This document shows, piece after piece, positions 1-11,577 of a DNA stretch of 64,000 nt. Source of the stretch: Hermatobates lingyangjiaoensis. Taxonomy: Eukaryota; Arthropoda; Insecta; Hemiptera; Hermatobatidae. The first letter of the stretch is position 1. Each line of letters starts with the position of its first letter. The stretch covers positions 10,896,001-10,960,000 of the forward strand of contig JAPFBL010000084.1 in the NCBI GenBank assembly GCA_026182355.1, read 5' to 3'. The position numbers were made by a program, and so were the translations under genes. The notes beneath the pieces are model-generated. The model did no database searches. It had not been told where the DNA came from and was given only the letters and a program-made list of their open reading frames with translations.

Positions 1-68
1 AATGAATTCCAGAAACTACCTGAAAATGGTGAGTTGTATTTTTCTATGAATTTTATAATTGTTTTCAA

Positions 69-756
69 CTTGAGTTGAGCAAGAATAGACTTTTTATTAA
101 ATTTCTTTTATACCGAGCTTATCTTGTCTTTATTCGTCCATTTTAAGGACAGTTCGTCAAAATATATTCTCCATGAAACCGTGTGTGGAGACCACCGCTC
201 TAGACTGCTGTTTGACACTAGACTTTAGGGCTGATACATGAAAAGGTGCGTCTGCTTCTCACACGGTGAGTAGAAAATCCTAGGCAAAAGTGAGAATCAA
301 ACAAGTTTACTCTTTGGAGCTTCAACCACTGTGCAGTGAACACCATATGCTGGCTCATGAATACTCCGGTCCGTCCCAATACCCATGGTAGCAAGTCATA
401 CTTCATGTGCTTACACTGAACCTATAATGGTTAGACTATCCTACCGATAGGTAGTCGGTCATTTTTCAGTCCTCCGATTTTAATGGGATAACACCTCTGT
501 TTAAGGTTCTCGTTTCTGTGTCTCTTAGCACAACATGGAAGTAGCAAATAGACACTTCAGAATCAGAAGGTCTACCCCACGTCTTGGAAGATACCATAGA
601 GATTGACCATTATAAGCCAATCATGTGCAAGCCTTTAAAAATTAGTTTTATATATTTTGATGAACTGCCTTTAAAGTGGATGAATAAAGACAAGATAAGC
701 TTATTTCATTAGTATAAAAGAAATTCAATAAAAAGGCTATTCTTGCACAACTCAAG
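69..756. mobile_element. Non-autonomous DNA element with ~100-bp terminal inverted repeats
   Basis: The sequence at 69-167 reappears inverted at 651-756 with few differences, starting at each outer edge with CTTGAGTTG. The interior (168-650) has no convincing coding capacity; the small reading frame on the minus strand there looks like chance. Long inverted ends around a short non-coding core are typical of a MITE or fold-back element mobilised in trans. No clear target-site duplication could be made out, so the superfamily is left open. Confidence 0.65.
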
Positions 757-2870
757 GTGGAAAAATAAGTCCAACGACACATTTTATTACCTCACTATAT
801 TTTAAGAGAATGTTTCAAAGTAACTACTGGACAAATTTTATGAATCTCTCTCTCTCTGTGCTAAAAAAATTAAAATATAAGAAAAATGCAAGAAGGAAGT
901 TATTTCTATAACTGAGTATCATAAAAACATTAATTTTAATTAGAGTTCACAAATTATAGAAGAGGTCACTTCTCACAGAGGCTAATTATCAGTTTGGATT
1001 CAAACGTCATTTTAACAAATTGAATAACTAATTTTGGCACAGTGATAACTAGTCAGTTCACATGCTTTATTTCCTTATGGTCATTGCTTTGTGAACATTG
1101 CTTTGTGAATTATTGGGATTTTTTTTTAAAAAGGGTGAAAAATGTAAATTTACTGTTTTAAAATATTAGTTACTAAACTTATGTTTCATATTTTAGAGTT
1201 TTTGATTTTTGTTAATTTAAATATTATTTATTTTAATTTCTATGCAGTGAGAGTTTTTAATATTGGTTATTTTCATACGTCGCATTCGAACTAAAAATGT
1301 TTACTTTGCTTGTTCTCGAAGAACTTGTAAGTAAAATATAGAATCAGTATTTAGAGTCGTTGATTTAAATTAAACTAATTTCGTAATTTGCATTTGGGGC
1401 TGTTAATAGTTGGTGATGGGAAGAGGGTGAGCGCAAGGATTTAAATCAGTGCCGGGAGGGATGTCTGCGGCAGGTGGAGACAAGACAAAAGGCACCGCCA
1501 TAACTCAAAGGCGTCACTTACCACCCCATTGTGTCAACACTGGCCGACACAGGGCCCCACGCACTCGCCAACCTCATTGTTTCTCTCTTAATGCTCCACT
1601 AAATACGTCACAACCACAAAAATACCTACACAATGAATACAATACCCTTTAAGACCTCATCCCCCTCCTCTAATAACTAGCCCAAGTATACTCCGCATTT
1701 CACAATCAGACTGACTTCCAGCGATCTATGAAAACAAATACTTATCATGTCAAACGTTTATAATTTGATCACTAGTAAAGATGAAATATTTTATTTCATA
1801 CAAGTTGGTACGTAAACCATACATTTTTTTAAATAAAATAAAAAATGAAAAAATATAAAATAAATAAATTAATACATTAAAACAAAATAAAAAATAAATT
1901 GATATAAATATGGAATAAAAAATAAATAACAAATAAAAATGAATAATTAAGTATAATTAATGATTGAGCCTGATTTCAGGGGCAGACCTACCTTCGAGGA
2001 TACAAATATGTGCTTCCTCTGAACATCTAAAAGTAACAAAGTTAGAATAAGGAATTTGCACTTGGAAACAATAATCAAAACTGTGTCCATGAGAATTAGC
2101 AAGCATAGTGATGGGACGATCACTGCGTTACCAAAGAAAACCTGTGATTATTCATACGCAAGTTCGCTTGGTAGAAACCAAACTTAAAATCATATTGAGT
2201 AGATTTCAGGCAATGAACTCAGTTTCAGGAAGTACAAGAGATTATATCGAGAATGACATAGCTGCTGTATGGAAGGAAAAATATTGACGATAGGATAAGT
2301 TAGACAGGCACGGATTTCACAATGAACCATATCAACATTAATATTGAGAGGCTTGAGAGGTGAAATATGTCAAAATGTAGACATGATGTTTAAAAATTTA
2401 CAGTATGAGATGAAAGGCTCCTTCCTTAGGTTAGTAGAAGTACACCTGGAGGAAGAGAATATACTAAAAACATTTAACCTTGCTCAGCTTGTGAGTACAT
2501 TGAAAAACAATTAGGTTTTGGATTGTAGTATCAGAACAATTTCTCCTAGAACCAGAATTACAATGTAAATATGCCAATACTACAAGTCAATTGATAAACA
2601 GCCAAAACCAAGATCAGGGAGTTCATTTGTTATTTTAATTTGTTATTTTTAGTTCATTTTAATTTGTTAATTTGGAAACTATGATTATTAAAATTACTGT
2701 AGGTTTGCTGAAGGCTTTTGGATTTGGCCTTTTTTTCATGAGCAACTATTAAAATGAAGCAGAACCTTCATTGATAACAATAAAGGATTGTTGTTATTGA
2801 TAAAGCTTTTTTATAATTTTTCGGTAATCTTCTCAGTCTAATGCTGAATTTTTGTCGACAATCTTTGGTT
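757..2870. other. Non-coding AT-rich DNA with one GC-richer island
   Basis: No gene is supported here. A GC-richer island at about 1395-1600 stands out from the surroundings and may be regulatory or contain a small exon (see findings). 1800-1950 is low-complexity A/T DNA. Confidence 0.5.
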
Positions 2871-2896
2871 TATATATATATATATATATATATATA
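2871..2896. repeat. (TA)n microsatellite
   Basis: Thirteen TA units in a row, directly readable. Confidence 0.95.
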
Positions 2897-3102
2897 AACT
2901 TTCAAACCGCAATTGGATATTAAGAAATTAACATAAGATCCTTCAAAAAGTTCAAGCTTAAACTTTTCCTTGATAATGAGTCCACTCAAAAGTTAAATTT
3001 TGAACTGTTTTTATTAAATTCAGTTTCAAATTTTAATGTTAATTTTTGGCCCAGATTTATCAAATTTTACACAACCAACAAGTTTGTTGTATGTATGACT
3101 GT

Positions 3103-3111
3103 GTGTATGTG

Positions 3112-3152
<41 letters not shown>

Positions 3153-3176
3153 GTGTGTGTGTGTGTGTTTGTGTGC
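3103..3176. repeat. (TG)n microsatellite, interrupted
   Basis: About 35 TG units with a few interruptions. The DNA just upstream (about 2960-3060) resembles 11860-11960: both have a 'cttgataatga(g/c)tcca' string followed by 'tttattaaattca', which suggests a dispersed old repeat. Confidence 0.9.
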
Positions 3177-6100
3177 ATGTGTTAAATTTTTGCTTCAAAA
3201 TTGAGATGGATAAAACAACTTAAACTTAACAAGCGTAAAAGAAGTGTATACTGGTATCTAAAATTATATGGTAGACTACTTTAAACCACATACCATATAT
3301 AGCCAGTCTTATTAAAAATGATAAATATATATATAAGATCACGATGAATACACTTCGTATTGTTGAAATTCAAGGAGTAATATTGTTTTGCGGATGTAAT
3401 AATAAAACTGTCGAGAGTAATCAGTTATACATCAAACTTTTTTTCTGCTTGTTGGGAAGGAGAATCATCACTGTGGCTGAGACGGTGAAACAAGTTCTCA
3501 CGCTTGGGTCAGGAATCCTGACGCCTTGGCAATTTTTTTTTGCTTTACTCATCTTTAAATAGTACCTTTATTTTCATCAATCAGTTATGGAATATTGCAG
3601 TATATACATTTCTGATAGAATTTAGAATAATTTTCTTCATTATTTTAAATATCCGATGAAGAGTTAAATATTTGTTTTTAAAAAAAAAATGTTATGAAGC
3701 ATCCTAATATTGATTTGGTGATAAGACTCTGAAACGATATAACTTGTACTTATCTGTTAGGATTACTGTGAAGAGCGTTGTTGTTTGAGGTCACAAAAGT
3801 AATCAGTTCAATAAAATGTGGCGTTTTAAAGTTGATGTAAAATTATTTAACATAGCTGAAATTTATTGTCAACTTATTCTGGAATTGTTCTCACTAATAT
3901 GTGTGATCGAAGTTATAGGAAGATGACATTGTACTAACGTTTATAACGTGTTTTAAGATTACGAATCAAAATGATTCAATCTTATAGCGACACCAATATA
4001 TTCTTTATATACGATTATATTGTTAGTCAACAATAATTATTATAACAATGGATAATTTTACTTTTAAATTATCTACTTTGCTTGAGTGGTTTAATTTTCA
4101 GCTTCTCTGTGCAAATTGAATCTTGTGAAAAACTGATGTCTGAATGATGGATAGGCTTAGAGACTGGTTGGGGAAAGAATTTCTAAATGTATTTGTTTTA
4201 CACTGCCTAGCATGCTTTAGGCCTCTTGTAATTTTTACGGGGCTTAAGTCGTTGATGATTCAGTGATAATTTTAACCATTGCGAGTCACATTATCTGGTG
4301 TCAACGGCACGTGGTGTTTGTAGCCGATTCACCCCTCTAAGTACTCACCATGCCCAATGTTGCTTAGCTTCGATCGTCTAATGAGAACAAGTGTATTTTA
4401 AATGGCCATGTCCATTGGACTTTCAGAAGTAAGAAGGGTTATTTATTTATAATAACTATTATTATATTATTAACTGTATGGTTTAAAACCATACATTAAG
4501 ATATATTTTTATTGCACACTTTCTTTGCACAAAAAAAGAAGTGTATCATGGATTAGTATTGAAACCCAATGATACTAATTTATTATCCAGTAATTAGTCT
4601 ATCACTTACAACATTGTCTATTTTTCAAAACCTGATAAAAAACACAAAAAACCACGTCGTTATAAAATTGTTGTTATAAGATTACAATAGATAAAATATA
4701 TATTATATATTTATATTGTTTATTATTATTCTATAAGCAGCAATACCATGCATTTTCCGTTTTTGGTTTTCCAGCATTGAACTTTTTCATTATTACTTCT
4801 ATAGAAAACTGGACAACAATTGTGAATTGAGGAATTTTATTTTTATATGTAAAATAATGTGTTTGAGTGATTCTTTTAAAAATATTTTAAGTTATCAAAA
4901 TTTTTTAATAATATTTATGTTTTACGTAAAAAACAGATAACTCGTGGTGGTCATTCTGTAAAGATAGATAAGATAAATTTAGATGATTTGATAAATAACT
5001 AAGGACAGTTGATGATAAATTCATGCTGCCTTGAAGGAGACGTGGAGACTAGAGAATTGCGTGCTCTGAGTGTTCATCCCGCACCAGTCACCATCAGTTA
5101 AGCCTCGCCTCACCTTCACTAACATTCTTCATTTATACCACTCAGAAGTGTCAATAAGCTGTCATATGCGACTAATATATGACAGTAGCTCCTTACAACT
5201 CAAAGTCATTTATTCATATAATGAACTGGTTATATTATTTTAAATGCTTACACTGTTGTCATTACTTTTAATAAACAAAAACTTTCTCTTGTTACCTAGG
5301 CTCGGAATTTAGTGGCAAAATCATAAAAGTATAAAAAAAATAGTAAACCACTAATTGAAATGGGTTTAAAATTTACAATGGCTCTGTAGGACGAGCACAT
5401 TTAATGATTTTCGTGTTGAAGATTCCTTTCCATATTTCAGTACATGTACTAAATTATTGGTAAACAAAATTTCTCATATGATCAAAGGAAAAGGTTATTA
5501 CAAGAGACAAAGTTCACATTCAACCCACAATGGAGTATTCAGTGAAGAAGAGAGCAGGGAAACTGTGGGAATAAGTAAACAGTTACAAGCCAAATGAGAG
5601 CTGATTGTAGCTGCGGACAACCTTTAATTTGTCCTCTATTAGTGGAAAGCAAGTGGTTCGATTAAAACATCCCTCGCTGGCTACCTCACTTGTCCTTACC
5701 ACTCAATGTGTCCCTTATTTCTTCATATGCTAATTTAACAGAAGCTCCAGACATAATTGACCCCTTCAAGGTTAAACAAGTTTTGAAGCAATAATTTTTT
5801 CCTTGATTTCTGTTCTCATTTCTTTATTTACGTCCATTTTATCGTCTGGATAATTACTGTTACTGTGGCTTAATATTGCAGTGGAAATGAACTCATTTTG
5901 TTAAAATGAAACCTCATTCATTCTCTTTTAAAACCCAAACTTTAGCTTTTAATTAAACCTTTATTGATCACAAGTTTTATTCTAATAGGCATCACAATAA
6001 GAGAATATTGTTTTTTTATTATTCTAGGTACAGTTATTACCTTTTTCAGTTGTTTGATGAAGAAGGACTCCTTGACTCTAAGGTTTATTCAATTTTTTTC

Positions 6101-6458
6101 TTGCTAATAACAGAAAATATCTTTATTTTTCATCTTGTTATATATTTACATTATCTTAAAAATTCTCTCAGTTTTGCTTTATTATTAAAGAAAGTTGGTT
6201 TATTGCCTTCCTAGTAGCGTTACTCTTAATACTTCTGTATTGATGGAGACCTGAAGATATCTGGAAATATAGACAAAAAGTTCGCTTAAAGGTGTTTTAT
6301 TGAAAAGTGTTTGAAACTGTACCAAATCTTGATAAGGAAAATTAGAGTATTTAAAAGTAGTTAACTAAAACTGCGATTTTACATTTTAAAAGTATATGAG
6401 AATAATAGAGACAAATTCGTATTGATAATGATAAAATATAAAACATAAAATATATATT
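3177..6458. other. Non-coding AT-rich DNA
   Basis: No gene or recognisable mobile element. Two short patches (about 4285-4360 and 5030-5150) are GC-richer than the rest and could be small conserved regulatory elements. Confidence 0.45.
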
Positions 6459-6566
6459 AAAACCAGTAGTTATGAGCGCTATAAAAACAAGTATTGTGTT
6501 GAAGATGGCATTATTTAAACAAACCAAAATAGAAAGGGAAGAGTGGTTTATTGGTACAGACTTCAG
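6459..6566 (+). repeat. Direct repeat, copy 1 (108 bp)
   Basis: Matches 7078-7184 over its whole length with only a handful of substitutions. Both begin 'aaa(c)c(a/t)agtagttatgagcgct' and end 'ggtacaga(c/t)ttcag'. The copies are about 510 bp apart in the same orientation. Confidence 0.85.
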
Positions 6567-7077
6567 ATCATATGAAGTTGAAGTAGGACCAGTTAAAAGA
6601 ATAAGTTGAATATAATCAGTTTTAAAACTACTTCACTAATGGTGATTAATAACAATAACAGATATATATTTGCAGTTTGGATAAATATTGTGTCTCAAGC
6701 GCAAATTGTTATTTCAAACTGTGTTATTTATTTGTTTCAAAAAATAAATATACAATAAAATAAATACAAATAGTATTTGTTTTAATTAATAATAAAAAGA
6801 ATGAATAAATAGTGATGAGATAGATCTTATGTATTTATGTTTCAATTACTGAAAGCTCACATGAAAATAAAATATCAAGGCTAATTATTTCAATAAATGA
6901 ATAATGAATGCCTTTATTGTAGTTTATTAATGACCCTATTAATTCCATAACGCTATTTGTCAAGGCTGCCGTTCTTTTGAAATAAATGTTATCACTACCA
7001 CCTATGTCAAGTGATAATTCAATAATAGCTTCCTTGGATGCAATTCTCTTAATGATAGGAATTACATTTATGATCTG

Positions 7078-7184
7078 AAACTAGTAGTTATGAGCGCTAT
7101 AATAACAAGTATTGTGTTGAAGATGGTATTATTTAAACAAACGAAAATAGAAAGGGAAGAGTGGTTTATTGGTACAGATTTCAG
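7078..7184 (+). repeat. Direct repeat, copy 2 (107 bp)
   Basis: Second copy of the unit at 6459-6566. The intervening DNA is AT-rich and non-coding, so this is either a local segmental duplication or a pair of short element ends. No coding capacity was found between them. Confidence 0.85.
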
Positions 7185-7194
7185 GTTAATGATG

Positions 7195-7560
7195 TAAAAT
7201 AAAAAGAGACCAAGGTGAGGCAGTTTGGTAGGAAGAGAGGCCTGTTACCTGGTGGGTCGAGTTTTTGCCAAAAGCCAGCGCGGTCTGTTTGAAGGCCCGC
7301 CCTCATTAGGGCTTTGTATTAGTTCGTTAACTCGCCCTCTGATTTATGCTTAATGGGGGTTTTTAGAATGACCGCTGCAAATGGAATGGTGGTCTTGAAA
7401 GAGTAAGGGAAAAAACAGACAAACTAACTAATTGATAGAGCAACTGTTCCACTCGGTTTATGGTTTGTTTTACGGTGTTTGAACATCGATCAGGACCTAA
7501 ATGGTTCGTTTAATACTGGACCAGATGGCTGCCGCGATTCCCTTGTCTGCTCTCAAGATT
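7195..7560. promoter_or_regulatory. GC-richer island, candidate conserved regulatory element
   Basis: A block of about 360 bp with clearly higher GC and sequence complexity than its flanks and no reading frame worth calling. It includes TTAACTCGCCCTC-type and GGCCCGCCCTC strings and homeodomain-like TTAATG/ATTAG cores. In animal gene deserts such islands are often conserved enhancers; that role is inferred, not shown. Confidence 0.3.
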
Positions 7561-8334
7561 AATGAAGCTTGTTGTCAGAGCTTCTCCAATAAAATACCAC
7601 TTCATTTTGTTTCCTCAAATGTTTCACTCAAAATACTTCATTATCGTTTAAAGCTAAAGGAAAATGAATGATAGGGTAAACAATCAACAACTCAGTTCTT
7701 TGAAAGTAAAATTCCTTATAAAGTTTAGAAGATATTTTTTTGAATGCAGAACATTAGACATTAATAAAAATATTATTTTTTTAAATTTTCCTCCACTTTA
7801 TCTAAATAAAAAAGCTAAAATTATAAAGGTATTTTAAAATTATTATCATATATATGATATGAGTAGATAAATATTATATTGGGATTCTATTTATTTTATC
7901 AGTAAAAAGTTCTAAAGTACCATGTTTTCTTCAACTATTTTTTCACCAGCCATTTCCAATTTTATTTCACTACATTCTTTATTATGCACATTCTGTGCAC
8001 GAATGAGATTATTGATTAAGTTTGTGATTAGTTTCTGTGGCTAGTTTCAATTCCTGCAGAAGACTTCACTTTTAGAATTTATTTGTCATCCTGACTTCTG
8101 TCATAGTCATGATTTCTGTTTTTTATTTAACTACTGACTTTTTCGAAAAGCTTAAATCATTTGTTAGTGCCAATTTTGATACTATGACTTGCGAACGTAA
8201 TTTTGATTTTTAACATTATAGAATAAAGTGTTTAACTATTTTTTTATTCTCAATAAAATATTCATAATTCAATATAATTTGTTATGACCTTTGAAGCTAT
8301 TTGCCTTTACGATAACAGTAAAACTCAAAAATGT
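7561..8334. other. Non-coding AT-rich DNA
   Basis: Nothing recognisable apart from A/T-rich low-complexity stretches. Confidence 0.5.
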
Positions 8335-8665
8335 GATATACAGTGGGAGGCCTAGCAATGAGAGAGTAGTTGAAGTGAGGGCCCCACATAGGCTGGGCCA
8401 GGGTTGATGACATTTTCCACGTGTAACGGCGACGTCTGTCGCATCAGAGTTCAGCTACGTTCCCATGAAGATTAGTAATTGGCTAATGGAGGCATTGTCA
8501 TGGACGCCGCTGAGGCCACACGGACACGTACCACATAGCGCCCACCACGTTTCCAATCCCCAGCCTAATCTTCCTGTTGCAAAATTGTTTAGCCTAATTC
8601 ACCTGCCCAGCTGATAAGTCTTTTGACGTGTCACCATGCAAATTAACACCTAGCTCATGATTAGA
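8335..8665. promoter_or_regulatory. GC-richer island with POU octamer, candidate enhancer
   Basis: About 330 bp of high-complexity sequence in an AT-rich desert. It carries a perfect octamer ATGCAAAT at 8636-8643 running into TTAAC, plus several homeodomain cores (AGTAATTGGCTAATGG near 8472) and a CCACGTG box near 8416. These are known binding-site types for POU, homeodomain and bHLH factors. The enhancer role is an inference from clustering and composition. Confidence 0.35.
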
Positions 8666-8891
8666 TGGTGTCAATAATTACATACCATATTGTATTCATA
8701 TATTATAAATGATCATATTTTTAATATTCTTGAACTAAAATAGTTATTATAATTTAGTACTTCATTCATGTGGTATTCACTTAACTCTTCAATGAATACG
8801 GCTGTAAAAGAACTTATAGTAATCCCAAACAATCAACAGGTTTCGAGGGAATTACATCTATGATTACGCTGAAGTAATATATTTCATTCTT

Positions 8892-8915
8892 TATATATAT
8901 ATATATATATATATA
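8892..8915. repeat. (TA)n microsatellite bordering PLE DNA
   Basis: Uninterrupted TA run directly upstream of the hammerhead-like motif at 8949. Further TA runs at 9026-9051 and 9221-9262 bound the same PLE-derived segment. Confidence 0.9.
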
Positions 8916-9262
8916 GTTAGCTTCAGCTACTCAAAGGGACTACTTATGCCCGATGACGACGACTGTCGAAATATCGTTGGAGTCTTTTGTGTGTCTTTAT
9001 TTGTTTTTCACTTTCCTGTGTGAACTATATATATATATATATATATATATACTTTTTGGTTCGAAATACGATCCAAAACGGACAAATATAGTTCAATATA
9101 GACAAAGAAACATAGAGAAATCAAAAGAACACACTTACAGTCTCCTGTAAGTGACAGGAGACTGTACAGACTGTAAGTGTGTTCTTTTGATTTCTCTATG
9201 TTTCTTTGTCTATATTGAACTATATATATATATATATATTATATATATATATATATATATAT
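8916..9262. mobile_element. Penelope-like element pLTR remnant with fold-back
   Basis: The segment lies between TA tracts and contains two things. First, a hammerhead-like core on the plus strand at 8949-8975. Second, an inverted repeat of about 64 bp (9086-9148 against 9154-9226) with a 5-bp spacer. The right arm has a 9-bp internal duplication. The composition and the AACACACTTACAG motif recall the pLTRs at 23.8, 41.3, 52.9 and 63.9 kb. It is a solo pLTR piece without coding sequence. Confidence 0.6.
8949..8975 (+). ncRNA. Hammerhead-ribozyme-like motif (decayed)
   Basis: CCGATGA stands where CUGANGA is expected, then one extra C, GAC...GUC stem II, GAA, and A-UA-U-C as the minimal stem III plus cleavage nucleotide. 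The U4-to-C change and weak stem I suggest it is inactive. Confidence 0.4.
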
Positions 9263-9640
9263 TTGTCTTTTACACGGATATAATTAAAACATTAATGTTT
9301 AGGTTACTTGTTAAGTTCTAAATACTTTATTAAAATTATCCCAATATTTGAGATAATTGGCAATAGGAATGAAGTGATAATATTAGTAGTTTGTATTTAT
9401 AGTAAATTAAACTAATTAAATATTAAGATAAATAATTCTTTGTGTTGTGCCACGGCAATAAATATGTTCACGGCAAATCTGATTACGTGGTGCGGTTGAT
9501 GTTAGATATAAATTATATTCAGCAATATGTAAGAGGGAGTATCGTAAATGTTTAGTTATTGCTAAAAAGTAATTGAGATATTAACTTAATTTATTTGTCA
9601 ATTATAACATAAATAATTGTACCATTATGATGACTATACA
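9263..9640. other. Non-coding AT-rich DNA
   Basis: No gene or element recognised. Confidence 0.4.
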
Positions 9641-9651
9641 GTCACAATCCA

Positions 9652-9846
9652 GTGTCATACATTTCCAGCGATTCTTCACCTTTCAAAGGACCTCGTCGAA
9701 ATCAGCAGATTGCGCCGAAATCATTTCTTGAAAGATGTCACTCGTTGAAGTTGTCAATACCGTTTCTTGATCAGCATCTCACAATTTGTTTTGTCCTCAG
9801 CAGTAATAGTCTGTCCGACCCTTCTTCATGCAGTCTGTTAATATGA
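9652..9846 (+). pseudogene. Fossil of a hAT-type transposase (tentative)
   Basis: An open frame of 64 codons, GC-richer than its surroundings, without a proper start. It contains a PRRN...APKSFLERCH...LSIPFLDQHL stretch, which resembles the region of hAT/ZMYM-like transposases where an 'IPFLDxL' motif follows an 'EEYY/ERC'-type segment. No other transposase part was found nearby, so this would be a short relic. The match is from memory of the family pattern and is not tested by alignment; chance remains possible. Confidence 0.3.
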
Positions 9847-10164
9847 ATTGATAGTTCATAAAACAGCATGAACTTTCCAAAGGGTTCTGCACGTTATTCT
9901 TATAGGGGGAAGGTGAGTCAATATTCTTCTGCAAATTGGTATCTAAAACGTATTGATAGATCTAAAATTAATCCAAAGATAGTTAGACAAGTTCTGTCCT
10001 TCTTAATCCAATAGACTCAATTTCTTCTCTGATAGATCGCTTAATGATTACTTCTGAAAAGGAGCCAGTAATGGATGAATCCAACGTGCTGACATCATTA
10101 ACAAGTACAGTTCTTCCTAAATAATTTTCTATAAACTGCCATATTAAAGGAAATAACCCATCTA
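9847..10164. other. Non-coding DNA
   Basis: No feature recognised; may be further decayed transposon sequence. Confidence 0.3.
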
Positions 10165-11577
10165 TGAAAAGTAGCTTTGAAATTAAACAGGATAATTTTT
10201 TTAAAATTACATTTGTCGAAGGGGAGTTGAAGTAGGATTTCTGTTTTCAGAAAATGTTTTTTGACGCTAAATGGCTCATTAAAAAATCATGAAAATTAGA
10301 CAAAAATGGAACAAGAAATTAGCAATTTATAAAAAGAATTCATGAAATTTCAATTACGACAAAGAGCAATAAAACTATAAAAACTGTTTGTTTATCCTAG
10401 ACTAATGGATATTTTTTTACATTGTTTACATTGACTTTACAGTGATTTCACTGAAATAATATAATGTTTAGAGGTATAATGAAAATGTTTAAATGATTTA
10501 ACGACTTATATGTGGTGTGAGAAGAATAACATTCTTATATGTAAAAAATGAACAACAATAGAGCATATGAAACATATAATTTCTGATTCCTTTTATGGTA
10601 TGATGGGTTTGTCTAACAAAATGTTCTAATCAATCTATATGTTGCACCATTCTACAAAGGTTAATATCAGATGCTGATTTTTTTACGTTGATGAATAACA
10701 TTATTATTGGGTAATATCGAAATTTTTGGAATAAACTTTTTCATCCTTTAGAAGGACTTCTATGTTTTTGTCTAATTTCCAGTTTTTCTACTGTTCTACA
10801 TAGTCTAATAGTTCATACCATTATTTTTAAAGATTTCAAGCTTTCAGCTTTTACATTTAAAATTATACAGAGAAGTCGGCTTTAAACTTGATTTAAGAAT
10901 GCATAAGTGGCTAATTTCCAATATATTTTTTCTCAATCAATATACATTTACAGCAAACTTATAACAGAGTACAGCACCTGGGAAAAAATAACATTCGCTG
11001 TGAGTAAATTGGTTTTTTATGATTTTTGACTAAGGGAAAGAAAGTATAAAAATTTGATAAAAGACCAAAAATGTAGAACATTATTCAGAATTAAAAAAAA
11101 ATTCTTTTAGAAATAATAAATGAAATTATCCTACATCTTAAAATATAATGTTAATTTAAAAAACATTATAATGTTAATTTAAAAAAAAATTATCCCACAT
11201 CTTAATTTAAAAAATAAATTATCTAAAAACGACATTTTTTCTTACATGGTTTTAACATTTCAGAAAAAAATTATAATGTTTTTCAAAAAATTAAAATATT
11301 TTCAATTTCTAAATGGGAAAATTTGTCTTAAGTAATAAATGTAGAAGGAGGTCAGATAAGCTACGTAAGAGATCCAGGGGCAATTGGAGCAAAAGGCGTT
11401 TCTATTGATAAGTGAATTAATCATTATCTGTACTACCTCAGGAATAAAAGACTATTAAACATCTTCCATTTAGACGATTATATTATGATTAAATGAGACA
11501 TTATATATTATATACCCAAGAAGATTGATATGAAGGTTACTTATAGTAAAGTTGAGTGTAGGCCACTCCAGATTTTT
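10165..11577 (-). mobile_element. HINE-like repeat, copy F, 3'-truncated and diverged
   Basis: Read on the minus strand this begins at 11577 with the family 5' block (TCTGGAGTGGCCTACACTCA) and the ACTTTACTATAAGTAA subterminal repeat. It then follows the other copies through the 'cctcaggaat', 'ttttcagaaaatg' and 'cctagactaatgg' landmarks. The 3' part with the (CA)n tract and terminal hairpin is missing. Heavy divergence makes this one of the older copies. It has no coding sequence. Confidence 0.65.

Noticed and set aside
1750..1932. 60-codon minus-strand frame rich in Phe, Ile and Tyr
   Set aside because: Composition is that of low-complexity A/T DNA.
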